Origin: Marvinbryantia formatexigens
GTDB lineage: Bacteria; Bacillota; Clostridia; Oscillospirales; Ruminococcaceae
Direction: 5' to 3'
Assembly (NCBI GenBank): GCA_021771035.1
Contig: JAETPU010000001.1
Location: 1-64,000 of the forward strand
DNA length: 64,000 nucleotides
This document shows, piece after piece, positions 53,629 to 62,984 of the stretch; within the stretch, counting starts at the first letter, position 1, and every line of letters begins with the position of its first letter. Under the pieces are notes generated by a model. It ran no database searches and was not told the DNA's origin. It worked only from the letters and a program-made list of their open reading frames with translations. A program made the translations under genes and the position numbers.

Positions 53629-54250
53629 GCCGTTACAGCGCCAAAGTGTGTTTGAAAGCTGTGAAATGTGCGGTGCAAACCTCATCGTGTTAACAGCGGG
53701 GTTCGGATTTACTGAAACAAGGTGCCTGTGCCAGTAAAACGCTTGGCGCCTTGGGAAAATCTGTCTTGGGCAAAAGCAACGCAGGAACCCGGCTTCTGAA
53801 TCTTCCCCAAAAGAGCAGGAAAACAATGCTTTGATGGCGAAATTGCCGTGCAAGCCTTTGGAAGTCAAAACCTGGATTTGTCCCCATTCCAAAATGGATT
53901 GCGGCTGATTCAAAGATATGAAACGTAAAGTTTTCGAAAATGAACGGCAATTGTTGCAATAAAAGGCGGCGGGCTGTCCATACTCTTAGTAAACGCCCGA
54001 AAGGCCTGCGGTTTCCGGAAGGATTCTGCAAAAACATCTGTAAAACTGCAATATTCTGCTTATGATTCGGCTCTTGGGCAGATTCCGATTCTTGGCCCAG
54101 GAGACGATGCTGTCTTTTGATGGTCATTATATTGCTAAGCTGTCACTACGGCGTTTGTGCGGCAGTTTGGACGGCGGTTTTATAGTTTCCAAGCGGATAC
54201 TTCAAACCGTCTGTATGTATTGTCCGCAATCCTCTGCTGTCTGACGTTTC
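53629..54250. other. Long intergenic region, no gene supported
   Basis: About 620 bases before the PBP gene. A 145-codon minus-strand frame (53690-54127) and a 60-codon plus-strand frame (54062-54244) are open but show no ribosome site and no family I recognise. No RNA gene or strong promoter seen. Confidence 0.4.
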
Positions 54251-54272
54251 ACATTGGAAAGGAGCTGTCACC

Positions 54273-55886
54273 ATGTCCCGCAGAATCATCTCTGTGTTTT
54301 TCGTCATTATCTGCCTGTTCGGTTTTCTGTTTTTCCGTCTGTCCTCCCTGATTCAGACGGAGGAATTGACCCAAGTTGCGCAGACCCATGGCACCTATTC
54401 CTTAAAAATCCCCCAGCGGCGGGGCGAAATTTATGACTGTAACTTTAAGTCCTTTGTCAATGCCGACACGACCTATCTGGCTGCGGTAGCTCCCACTCTG
54501 CAGAGCTATCAGGCGCTGGAGAACCATGTACAGTCCCGGGATGAACTACTGGAACTGCTGGAGGCGGGCAAGCCTTTTCTTATCCAGGTGGATACTTTGG
54601 ATATTGTGTGTAAGGGCGTACAGGTTTTTCCCGTGCAGGAACGGTATGCAGATGAAGCCGACGGCGGGCTGGCCGCGCATATTATCGGTTATCTCAACGG
54701 CGACGGGGAAGGGGTCAGCGGCGTGGAGCAGGCCTACGGGGATTTTTTAAAGGAAAATGGCTCCACTGTTACAATCCGCTATGCGGTAAATGCGGCCGGG
54801 CAGATGCTGGGGGAGGACAGTATTGAGATTCAGCGCCAGGGGGAGGATAACTACAGGGGAGTGGTGCTGACCCTGGATAGAAATATCCAGCAGATTGTGC
54901 AGAATGCCGCCAAGGGACGCATTGATTCCGGCGCCGTATTGGTGATGGATGTCAACACCGGTGATATCAAGGCCAGCGCCAGCTACCCCACCTTTTCCCA
55001 GAAGGATGTGGCCAGCGCCCTGAACCGGGAGGACAGCCCTCTGTTTAACCGGGCTATGGGAGCCTATAATGTGGGCTCTACCTTTAAATTGTGCACCACT
55101 GCGGCTGCCCTGGAATCGGGGATCTCGCCCAATTTAGGCTATACCTGCACAGGAGAAATCGACGTGGATGGGCAGATCTTCCACTGTCACCGGCGTCAGG
55201 GGCACGGCTATATGGATTTAAAGCACGCGACGGAGTCCTCCTGCAACCCGTTCTTTATTCATCTGTCGTTGCTCTTGGGCGGCTCCCCAATTTCCAGCAT
55301 GGCCTCCCGAATGGGTTTTGGCCGTGAAACGGTGCTGCTTCCCGATGTCCTCACAAGCGCTGCGGGCAGCCTTCCAAGCGGTTCGGAGCTGCGCAATCCG
55401 GCAGCTGTCGCCAACTTTGGATTTGGACAAGGCACCCTGATGGCGACCCCGGTGCAGATAGCCCAAATGATTTCCAGCATTGCCAATGGCGGAAATGCTG
55501 TCACTCCCAGATTGGTGCAGGGCATTTCGGACGAGCAGGGACAGGCCTTGGCACAGGATCAGCCCCAGGTACAGCCCGCCCGGATTTTTTCCGAGGATAC
55601 GGCTAAGGTGATCCGGGAAAATATGATAGCTGTTGTAGAAGAGGGAAGCGGAAAACAGGCAAAACCCATCCAGGGCGGTGCCGGTGGAAAAACAGCCTCG
55701 GCACAGACCGGAACCTACCGAGAGGACGGTACTGAGATTGTGCAGGCCTGGTTCGCGGGGTTTTATCCGGCGTCAGAACCTAAATACGCCATTGTTGTGC
55801 TCAATGAGGGGATGGAATCCGGCGGTGATTACGCGGCGCCTATCTTTAAAAAAATCTGTGATGGGCTGTACCGTATGGGATACTAA
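54273..55886 (+). CDS. Class B penicillin-binding protein (SpoVD/PbpA-like)
   Basis: A 537-residue D,D-transpeptidase with one N-terminal membrane anchor (IISVFFVIICLFGFLFF) and RRGEIYDCNFKSF as the class B motif 1 region. The catalytic serine is Ser269 in STFK, the second motif is Ser323-Cys-Asn325, and the third box reads Lys473-Thr-Ala475 (KTASAQTG) where KTG or KSG is usual. The pedestal is short and there are no PASTA domains. Preceded by GGAAAGGAG. It lies alone; without mraY or ftsW-like neighbours its role (elongation, division or cortex synthesis) is open. Confidence 0.9.
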   Translation: MSRRIISVFFVIICLFGFLFFRLSSLIQTEELTQVAQTHGTYSLKIPQRRGEIYDCNFKSFVNADTTYLAAVAPTLQSYQALENHVQSRDELLELLEAGKPFLIQVDTLDIVCKGVQVFPVQERYADEADGGLAAHIIGYLNGDGEGVSGVEQAYGDFLKENGSTVTIRYAVNAAGQMLGEDSIEIQRQGEDNYRGVVLTLDRNIQQIVQNAAKGRIDSGAVLVMDVNTGDIKASASYPTFSQKDVASALNREDSPLFNRAMGAYNVGSTFKLCTTAAALESGISPNLGYTCTGEIDVDGQIFHCHRRQGHGYMDLKHATESSCNPFFIHLSLLLGGSPISSMASRMGFGRETVLLPDVLTSAAGSLPSGSELRNPAAVANFGFGQGTLMATPVQIAQMISSIANGGNAVTPRLVQGISDEQGQALAQDQPQVQPARIFSEDTAKVIRENMIAVVEEGSGKQAKPIQGGAGGKTASAQTGTYREDGTEIVQAWFAGFYPASEPKYAIVVLNEGMESGGDYAAPIFKKICDGLYRMGY

Positions 55887-55985
55887 ACACAGGGGCGCCC
55901 ATTCGCGTATCTGACTATGCCGTGGGCTAGGATGGAAAAACAGAGGCCTAATTAGACCTTTTTGGGCGAAAACAGGGGAGGAAGA

Positions 55986-56014
55986 TTGAATTACCTACCG
56001 GAAAATGCTAAAAT
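55986..56014 (+). promoter_or_regulatory. Sigma-A promoter for recJ-relA operon
   Basis: TTGAAT (55986-55991), 17-bp spacer, TAAAAT (56009-56014), with TG one base before the -10. About 25 bases to the ATG. Confidence 0.7.
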
Positions 56015-56042
56015 AGTACTATTATGATTCCGGAGGTATCCT

Positions 56043-58157
56043 ATGCCGATTAAAAAATGGAAGCTGCTCCCCTATGATTCCAAGGCGTCTGCGGGTTTGG
56101 CCGCTCAATTCTGTGAGGAATTGGGCATCAGTCCCTTGTGCGCGCAGATCCTGATAGCCCGGGGTGTGCGCACACTTCAGCAGGCACAGGATCGCCTGGG
56201 ACTGGCTCCTTTCAAGGATCCTCTGCTGCTGCCGGATATGGCCCGTGCGGTGCAGAGAATACAGTCGGCGTTGGACAACGGCGAGCGGATCTGCATCTAT
56301 GGGGACTACGACTGCGATGGAATTACGTCTACAACCGTATTATACAATTATCTGGAAACCGTTGGCGCGGATGTAATGTTCTATATCCCGGACCGGCACC
56401 AGGAGGGATATGGCATGAACCGGGCGGCGGTGCGTGCCATTGCCAAACAGGGCGTACAGCTGATTATCACAGTGGATAATGGAATTTCCGCCTTTGAGGA
56501 GGTGGCCTATGCCGGGGAACTTGGGATGGACGTTGTGGTGACGGATCACCATGAGCCCCCCGAGCAGCTGCCGGATGCCGCTGCCGTTGTGGATCCGCAC
56601 CGCAAGGACTGCCCCGCTGGGTTTGAAATGCTGGCGGGAGTGGGGGTGGCCTTCAAGCTCATCTGTGCGCTGGAGGGAGATGAAACCGGCGAGAGTATGC
56701 TGGAACAGTATGGGGATTTGGTATGCCTGGGAACCGTGGCGGATGTGGTTCCCCTGGTGGGGGAAAACCGGGCTATCGTCTCCTATGGGCTTCGCATTTT
56801 GGAAAATACGGACAATCCCGGCCTTCGGGCGCTTTTGGAAGTGAGCGGGCTTGCGGACAAGGTCCTTTCGGCCCATCATGTGGCCTTTGGGCTGGCCCCT
56901 CGTATCAATGCGGTGTCCCGTCTGGCTGACGCAAAGGACGCTGTGCGGCTTCTGCTGTGCGAGGATGAGGAAGAAGCCCTGGAACTGGCGGGTGAAATCT
57001 CGCGTACCAATACCCACAGAAAAGAATTGGAGCAGCAGGTGCTGGAAGAGATCCAGGAGCAAATCCAGAAAAATCCCCAGGCTGTCAACCAGCGTGTGCT
57101 GGTGTTTTGGGGGGAGAACTGGCATCCAGGCGTCATTGGGATTGTCTGCGCCAAGCTGGTGGAGCGCTATCTAAAGCCCTGCATCCTTATCTCTGTGCAG
57201 GAAAAGGAGGCGCGCGGTTCCGCCAGAAGCGTGGAGGGCTTTTCCATTATCGAGGCAATCCGCCAGGTGGGCGACTGCCTGACAAAGTTCGGCGGGCACA
57301 ATCAGGCGGCAGGGTTCAGCCTGGCCCCGGAGCATATTGGGGAGTTTGCCGTCAGAATGAACAACTATGCCCGCAGGAAGTTTGGCGTAATGCCGCTGCT
57401 GGAACTAAAAATTGACAGGTTGGTGACACCCTCCCAGCTGACGCTGGAAGAGATCTCCCGCCTTTCGGAGCTGGGGCCCTTCGGCTGCGGCAACGAGGAG
57501 CCGGTATTTGCCCTGCGGCATACGGTTTTGGAGCAGGTTCAGCCTCTCTCGGAGGGCAAGCACGTCAAACTGCGGCTGCGTAAGAATAAGGAGAGTTTTC
57601 CCGCTCTCTATTTCGGAATGCCCGCAGCAAAATTCCCCTACCAGATAGGGGAAGAGCTGGACTGTGTTGTGCAGTGTGAGGAAAATGAATATATGGGGGT
57701 GCGCCGGGTTTCTATCCGGATTTTGGACCTCCATTGCAGTAAATGCCGCCAGAATGAGCTCTTTGAATCCAAACAGCTCTATGAGCGCTTAAAAACAGGA
57801 GAAGAACTCTCTGCGGATGAGGCGGCACAGTGCCTGCCTTCCAGGCAGGAGACGGCCATGGTGTTCCGGTATTTGCGGAAGAATCCGGTACAGTACGATT
57901 ACGAGCTTCTGGCCCAGCGTATGCAGCTGGAGGAGCCGTCGGTATCCTATGCAAAAACCAGGGTTTCCCTGGACGCCCTGGAGGAGTTGGGGCTCATTAC
58001 GCAGAAAAGGAATTCCGCGGATGAGCTGCTCATGGCGGCGCCCGTTGCGGGAGCGCCAAAAGCGGACTTGGCCTGTGCGCCCCTTCTGCGGCAGCTGGAG
58101 CGCACTGTGAAACATGAGGGGAATCTCAGGCAGGAGCAGGAGTTGGTAGGAGTATGA
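56043..58157 (+). CDS. recJ: Single-stranded-DNA exonuclease RecJ
   Basis: A 704-residue 5'-3' single-strand exonuclease of the DHH superfamily, acting in recombination and repair. Manganese motifs are intact: YGDYDCDGITST, TVDNGIS, VTDHHEPP (the DHH motif), GTVADVVPL, and the DHHA1 region FGGHNQAAGFSL. CGGAGG precedes the ATG. Its C-terminal 130 residues (from about LFESKQLYERLKTGEEL) form an extra helical domain ending in a winged-helix-like EELGLITQKR segment, usual for long Firmicutes RecJ. Its stop overlaps the relA ATG as ATGA. Confidence 0.95.
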   Translation: MPIKKWKLLPYDSKASAGLAAQFCEELGISPLCAQILIARGVRTLQQAQDRLGLAPFKDPLLLPDMARAVQRIQSALDNGERICIYGDYDCDGITSTTVLYNYLETVGADVMFYIPDRHQEGYGMNRAAVRAIAKQGVQLIITVDNGISAFEEVAYAGELGMDVVVTDHHEPPEQLPDAAAVVDPHRKDCPAGFEMLAGVGVAFKLICALEGDETGESMLEQYGDLVCLGTVADVVPLVGENRAIVSYGLRILENTDNPGLRALLEVSGLADKVLSAHHVAFGLAPRINAVSRLADAKDAVRLLLCEDEEEALELAGEISRTNTHRKELEQQVLEEIQEQIQKNPQAVNQRVLVFWGENWHPGVIGIVCAKLVERYLKPCILISVQEKEARGSARSVEGFSIIEAIRQVGDCLTKFGGHNQAAGFSLAPEHIGEFAVRMNNYARRKFGVMPLLELKIDRLVTPSQLTLEEISRLSELGPFGCGNEEPVFALRHTVLEQVQPLSEGKHVKLRLRKNKESFPALYFGMPAAKFPYQIGEELDCVVQCEENEYMGVRRVSIRILDLHCSKCRQNELFESKQLYERLKTGEELSADEAAQCLPSRQETAMVFRYLRKNPVQYDYELLAQRMQLEEPSVSYAKTRVSLDALEELGLITQKRNSADELLMAAPVAGAPKADLACAPLLRQLERTVKHEGNLRQEQELVGV

Positions 58158-60340
58158 AAGATACCTGGAAAGAACTGATAACCGCCATCGAAAACAGCGG
58201 AAAACAATATGAAATCGACAGAATCCAGAAGGCCTATGAAATAGCCTGTCAGGCCCATGAGGGACAAAAGCGCCGTTCCGGAGAGCCCTACATTATCCAT
58301 CCGCTGGCGGTCAGCATTATTCTGGTGGGCCTGGGGATGGACAGCGATACCATTGTGGCAGGCCTGCTTCATGATGTGGTGGAGGATACTCCCATCACAT
58401 CAGAGGATGTAAAGAAGATTTTTGGCCAGGATGTGGCGCTGCTGGTCAATGGCGTGACCAAGCTTACCAATCTGGGCAAACGCGGGGAATATGTCACCCA
58501 GGAGGAGCGCCAGGCGGAAAATGTGCGCAAGATGCTTCTGGCGATGGCCCAGGATGTACGGGTTGTCATCATCAAATTGGCGGACCGTCTGCATAATATG
58601 CGCACCATCCAGTACCGGGAGGAGCAGAAGCGCCGGGATACCGCCAAGGAAACCATGGATATCTATGCGCCGCTGGCCCACCGTTTGGGAATCCGAAGCG
58701 TCAAGGAGGAACTGGAGGATCTCTGCCTGCGCCAGCTGGATCCGGTGGCGTATAATGAAATCGAGCAGAACCTGGAGCTCCGCAAGGAGGAACGGGTGAA
58801 GTTTTTGGATAACATCAAGGAACGTATCCAGGAGCGCCTGGAAAAGGAGAACCAGAAGGCGCACATTGAGGGCAGGGTCAAGAGCGTGTACGGTATCTAC
58901 CGCAAGGTGTATATGCAGGGTAAGACCTTTGAAGAGATTTACGATGTGTACGCCGTGCGCATCATTGTGGATACGGTGATCGAATGCTACAGTATTTTCG
59001 GCATTATCCACGATATGTTCCGGCCCATCCCCAACCGTATTAAGGACTATATCTCCACTCCCAAGCCCAATATGTACCAGTCCCTGCACACCACGGTTCT
59101 GGATAAGGAGGGCATTCCCTTTGAGGTTCAGATCCGTACCTGGGATATGCACTATACGGCGGAATATGGAATTGCCGCCCACTGGAAATATAAGGCAGGG
59201 ATCGGCGGCAACAATAAGGATAAGATGGAGGAGCGCCTGGCCTGGGTAAGGCAGCTTTTGGAAAGCCAGAAGGAGTCCGGGGATGTGGAGGATATCGTGC
59301 GCTCCATCAAGACAGATTTGGCCCCGGAGGAGGTCTTTGTCTTTACTCCCAAGGGGGATGTAGTGGCTCTGCCCATCGGTTCCACGGTGATTGATTTTGC
59401 CTATGCCATCCATACCGCGGTGGGCAACCGGATGGTGGGCGCCAAGATCGACGGGCGGATGGTCTCTTTGGACACCGAGGTAAAAACTGGCATGATTGTG
59501 GAAATCATCACCCAGTCCAACCAGTCACCCAATCGGAACTGGCTTAAGATTGTGAAAACCAGCGGCGCCCGCAACAAAATCCGCACCTGGTTTAAACGGG
59601 AGAGGCGGGAGGAAAATATTGCCGAGGGCCTCAGCGAATTGGAACGGGAATTCAAGCGCAATTCTATCTCTCTGGACAATGAGAAGATGGAAGAATTTAT
59701 CCTGGATATCGCCAAACGCCAGCATTTCAGCTCCCGGGATGAGTTTTTGGCCGCGATTGGTTACGGCGGTGTGCTGCTCTCCCGGATTATGCCGCGGATT
59801 AAGGACGATTTCCAGCAGAAATACCGTTCCAGCGAGTCTGAGAAAAGTGAAAAGCAGATTGTAAAGCCCAAGAAGAGCGGAGTATCCAACGGGGTGATTG
59901 TGGACGGTCTGGATGGCTGTCTTGTGAAATTTTCCAAATGCTGCAATCCTCTTCCCGGAGACGAGATTATCGGGTTTGTCACCCGGGGATATGGAGTATC
60001 CATCCATAAGAAGGACTGCATCAATGTCACCAGTTCGGTGGACAATGAGGAGCAAAAGGACCGCTGGCTGCCCGCCCACTGGGAGAGTGATGTCAGGGAA
60101 TCCTTCAAGGCCGCCATCGATATTGTAGCGGATGACCGCCCCGGGCTGCTGGCAGATATCAGTATCGCCCTGGCAAATTCCCGGGTTCCGATGCACTCGC
60201 TCAATGCCAGGGAGCTCAAGAACCATCAGGTTGGAATCAATTTAGTGCTCAGTATCAGCAATCTGGAACAGCTTAACAACATCCTGGGGATGTTTAAACG
60301 CACAGCAGGGGTTATCAGCGCCCAGCGTGCCTACCAGTAA
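58154..60340 (+). CDS. relA: Bifunctional (p)ppGpp synthetase/hydrolase RelA
   Basis: A 728-residue Rel enzyme making and degrading (p)ppGpp in the stringent response. HD hydrolase domain: HPLAVSIILVGLG ... GLLHDVVEDT and KLADRLHNMRT. Synthetase domain: GRVKSVYGIYRKVYMQGKTFEEIYDVYAVRIIV and the catalytic PKPNMYQSLHT. TGS domain near 385-450 (VFVFTPKGDVVALPIGSTVIDFAYAIHT), conserved cysteines CCNPLPGD, and a C-terminal ACT domain. Translation is coupled to recJ (4-base overlap); dtd follows after 20 bases, a conserved pair. Confidence 0.97.
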   Translation: MKDTWKELITAIENSGKQYEIDRIQKAYEIACQAHEGQKRRSGEPYIIHPLAVSIILVGLGMDSDTIVAGLLHDVVEDTPITSEDVKKIFGQDVALLVNGVTKLTNLGKRGEYVTQEERQAENVRKMLLAMAQDVRVVIIKLADRLHNMRTIQYREEQKRRDTAKETMDIYAPLAHRLGIRSVKEELEDLCLRQLDPVAYNEIEQNLELRKEERVKFLDNIKERIQERLEKENQKAHIEGRVKSVYGIYRKVYMQGKTFEEIYDVYAVRIIVDTVIECYSIFGIIHDMFRPIPNRIKDYISTPKPNMYQSLHTTVLDKEGIPFEVQIRTWDMHYTAEYGIAAHWKYKAGIGGNNKDKMEERLAWVRQLLESQKESGDVEDIVRSIKTDLAPEEVFVFTPKGDVVALPIGSTVIDFAYAIHTAVGNRMVGAKIDGRMVSLDTEVKTGMIVEIITQSNQSPNRNWLKIVKTSGARNKIRTWFKRERREENIAEGLSELEREFKRNSISLDNEKMEEFILDIAKRQHFSSRDEFLAAIGYGGVLLSRIMPRIKDDFQQKYRSSESEKSEKQIVKPKKSGVSNGVIVDGLDGCLVKFSKCCNPLPGDEIIGFVTRGYGVSIHKKDCINVTSSVDNEEQKDRWLPAHWESDVRESFKAAIDIVADDRPGLLADISIALANSRVPMHSLNARELKNHQVGINLVLSISNLEQLNNILGMFKRTAGVISAQRAYQ

Positions 60341-60360
60341 AAAAGAGGGGAATCTAGTCT

Positions 60361-60810
60361 ATGCGAGCAGTCATTCAACGGGTGAAATCGGCCAGCGTTG
60401 CGATTGAGGGAAAGCGCACCGCACATATCGGGCAGGGGTTCTTGATTCTGCTGGGGGTGTCTGGGCAGGACAGCTCCAAGCAGGCTGAATTCCTGGCCGG
60501 AAAGGTGGCCAATCTGAGAATCTTTTCAGATGAAAACGATAAGATGAACCTCTCGCTTTTGGACGTGGGAGGTCAGGCTCTGGTTGTCTCCAATTTCACT
60601 CTTTACGGGGACTGCAGCCATGGGAGAAGGCCATCCTATCAGAGTGCCGGAGCACCGTCCATGGCACAGCCGCTGTACGAGGAGTTTGTGGATTGGCTGC
60701 GTAAAAATAAGGTACAGAATGTGTTTACCGGAGAATTTGGCGCGGATATGCTGGTAGAGCTTCAGAATGACGGCCCGGTGACCCTCATTTTAGATACCGA
60801 CCAAATGTAA
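60361..60810 (+). CDS. dtd: D-aminoacyl-tRNA deacylase
   Basis: A 149-residue enzyme that removes D-amino acids mischarged to tRNA. MRAVIQRVKSASVAIEGK is the family start. The active-site strand is SNFTLYGD (SQFTLY in most homologues), and the Gly-Pro motif is NDGPVTLIL. Gene order relA-dtd is typical in Firmicutes. 34 bases precede the MBL gene. Confidence 0.96.
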   Translation: MRAVIQRVKSASVAIEGKRTAHIGQGFLILLGVSGQDSSKQAEFLAGKVANLRIFSDENDKMNLSLLDVGGQALVVSNFTLYGDCSHGRRPSYQSAGAPSMAQPLYEEFVDWLRKNKVQNVFTGEFGADMLVELQNDGPVTLILDTDQM

Positions 60811-60844
60811 CAATGAGCCGATAACAGAAAGGAAGGTCAGTGCA

Positions 60845-61492
60845 ATGAAAATCTACCGCCGTATTTTAGGGGAATTTCAGACGAACTGTTATATTGTGGC
60901 CTCTGAGAAGGGAAATGCTGTTGTAATTGACGCCGGGGATGAACCCCAGCGCATTGAAGAGGTGCTCAGAGAGCAGAACCTGACCCTGAAGCTGCTGCTT
61001 TTGACCCATGGCCATTTTGACCACATTCTGGCTGTCAAAGCGCTCCAGAAAAAATATCAGGTGCCGGTGGCTGTCTGCAAAGAGGATGCCTTCATGCTCG
61101 AAGAGCCGAAAAGCGTTTACACCGGCTACTATATGCCTGTTGTGGATGCGCTGTGCATCGACGCAGATAAAAAATTCCAGGACGGCGATGTGCTCACTGT
61201 GGATGAACTGCAATTTCGAGTGATTGCAACGCCGGGCCATACGCCGGGCTCCTGCGTGTTTGCCTGTGAAGATATACTCTTTACAGGGGATACGCTCTTT
61301 CAGGGCTCGATTGGCCGCACGGATCTGTATGGCGGCGATCATGTTCTGCTGATACGCTCCCTGCAAAAGCTCAAAGAGCTGCCGGGGGAATACCGGATTC
61401 TCTCCGGCCACGGGGAGCAGACCACACTATCCAGGGAGAAGCTGGAAAACCCATTTATGCTGAGTGAGGAAAGCTATGACGCTGTTTATTGA
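60845..61492 (+). CDS. MBL-fold metallohydrolase (glyoxalase II-like)
   Basis: A 215-residue metallo-beta-lactamase-fold hydrolase. The zinc motif is THGHFDHI, with further ligands in TPGHTPGS, FTGDTLF and SGHGEQT. These small proteins are often annotated as hydroxyacylglutathione hydrolases; in organisms lacking glutathione the substrate is likely a different thioester. Ribosome site AAAGGAAGG. hemZ begins inside its last 17 bases. Confidence 0.92.
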   Translation: MKIYRRILGEFQTNCYIVASEKGNAVVIDAGDEPQRIEEVLREQNLTLKLLLLTHGHFDHILAVKALQKKYQVPVAVCKEDAFMLEEPKSVYTGYYMPVVDALCIDADKKFQDGDVLTVDELQFRVIATPGHTPGSCVFACEDILFTGDTLFQGSIGRTDLYGGDHVLLIRSLQKLKELPGEYRILSGHGEQTTLSREKLENPFMLSEESYDAVY

Positions 61493-62984
61493 TGGACACA
61501 CTTACCACTATGAGATGGAATGCCTGTGCCGGATGTTCTTCTTTTACCAGAAGATAGAGGTAGTACACGCGCAGGCTCCCAGCGGCGAGAACTATGTCTA
61601 TACCGGGGCAGCCCGCACAGAAGAAACAACGAGGCTGAGCGTGCAGGTCCGTCTGGATGAGAGGGTGCATGACGAGCAGGCCCAGGTTCAAAATGCCAGG
61701 GAAGATTATGACAGCTTCTGTGAGAAGGAACTGGCGCGCATGGTGTACCGGATACTCTCAAAGCTGACGGGCACCCATCTTGGCTGGGGGATTCTTACGG
61801 GGATCCGCCCTGTACGCCTGGTGCACAGCTTTTGGGAGCAGGGCAAGGATGACAGGGAAATTCAGCAGATTTTTCAGCGGGATTATTATGCCAGCCCGCA
61901 GAAAACCCAGCTGGCAATCACTACCGCTTACCAGGAAAAGCAGATTATTTCCCGTTCGGGAAGAGACTCCTTCAGCCTGTATGTGTCGATTCCTTTTTGT
62001 CCCAGCCGGTGCCGGTACTGCTCGTTTGTCTCCCATTCTGTAGAAAAGACCAAAAAGCTCATGGAACCCTATGTGGATCACTTATGCCGGGAGCTCAGGC
62101 TGGTGGCGGATCAGGTAAAACAGCTGGGGCTGCGCCTGGAAACCGTCTATTTCGGCGGCGGGACTCCCACCACGCTGACAGCCCAACAGCTCGAGAGGCT
62201 TTTTGATACCATCAAAGAACAGTTTGACTTGAGCCATCTTCAGGAGTATACCGTGGAGGCCGGGCGCCCCGACACTATCACCCCCGAAAAGCTGCAGGCT
62301 ATCAAAGCCGCGGGCATTACCCGCATCAGCATCAATCCCCAGACGCTCAGCGACAGCGTTTTGCAGGAAATTGGCCGAAGGCATACCACACAGCAGACTT
62401 TGGAGGCATTTGCCCTCGCTCGGAAAATGGGATTTGACAACATCAATATGGACTTAATCGCCGGGCTGCCCGGGGATACCTATGAGAGCTTTGTGCAGAC
62501 GATAGAGGGTGTTCTGAAGCTGGATCCGGAAAATGTCACATTACATACCCTGTCCGTCAAGCGTGCGGCGGATCTGGCCCGCCAGCCAGATTGGGTATAC
62601 CGCCAGCAGCATGAAACAGTAGCCGCTATGCTGGAATATGCCTACCAAAGGTTTGAAGAGCAGGGCCTGCGGCCATACTATCTGTACCGGCAGAAAAACA
62701 CCATGGGCAACATGGAGAATGTGGGATTTTGCAAGCCGGGAAAGGAAGGGCTGTACAATGTCTATATCATGGATGAAACCCACTCCATTCTGGCAGTGGG
62801 CGCCGGCGGTGTGACAAAGCTGCGTCAGCCCGGCGGAACCTATCTGCAGCGCATATTCAACTTCAAATACCCATATGAATATTTGAGCCGTTTTGACGAT
62901 ATACTGACTAGAAAAGGGCAGGTGCCGGAATTTTATGAGAGATACAAAGATGATTCGGACCGTCCCGGTGGAGGAGATCAATGA
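61476..62984 (+). CDS. hemZ: Coproporphyrinogen dehydrogenase HemZ
   Basis: A 502-residue radical SAM protein of the oxygen-independent coproporphyrinogen oxidase-like group, HemZ branch. The 4Fe-4S motif is Cys175, Cys179, Cys182 (CPSRCRYC), followed by VYFGGGTPTTLTAQQ and ISINPQTLSDSVLQEIGRRH. The N-terminal 170 residues are the HemZ-specific extension, including GWGILTGIRPVRL. Start 61476 has GAGGAAAG before it. In Clostridia without full heme synthesis the real substrate is uncertain. Confidence 0.93.
   Translation: MTLFIDGHTYHYEMECLCRMFFFYQKIEVVHAQAPSGENYVYTGAARTEETTRLSVQVRLDERVHDEQAQVQNAREDYDSFCEKELARMVYRILSKLTGTHLGWGILTGIRPVRLVHSFWEQGKDDREIQQIFQRDYYASPQKTQLAITTAYQEKQIISRSGRDSFSLYVSIPFCPSRCRYCSFVSHSVEKTKKLMEPYVDHLCRELRLVADQVKQLGLRLETVYFGGGTPTTLTAQQLERLFDTIKEQFDLSHLQEYTVEAGRPDTITPEKLQAIKAAGITRISINPQTLSDSVLQEIGRRHTTQQTLEAFALARKMGFDNINMDLIAGLPGDTYESFVQTIEGVLKLDPENVTLHTLSVKRAADLARQPDWVYRQQHETVAAMLEYAYQRFEEQGLRPYYLYRQKNTMGNMENVGFCKPGKEGLYNVYIMDETHSILAVGAGGVTKLRQPGGTYLQRIFNFKYPYEYLSRFDDILTRKGQVPEFYERYKDDSDRPGGGDQ

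Noticed and set aside
53690..54127. 145-codon minus-strand frame in a long gap
   Set aside because: No ribosome site, no recognisable family, Arg/Leu/Phe-biased composition; kept only as part of the gap description.
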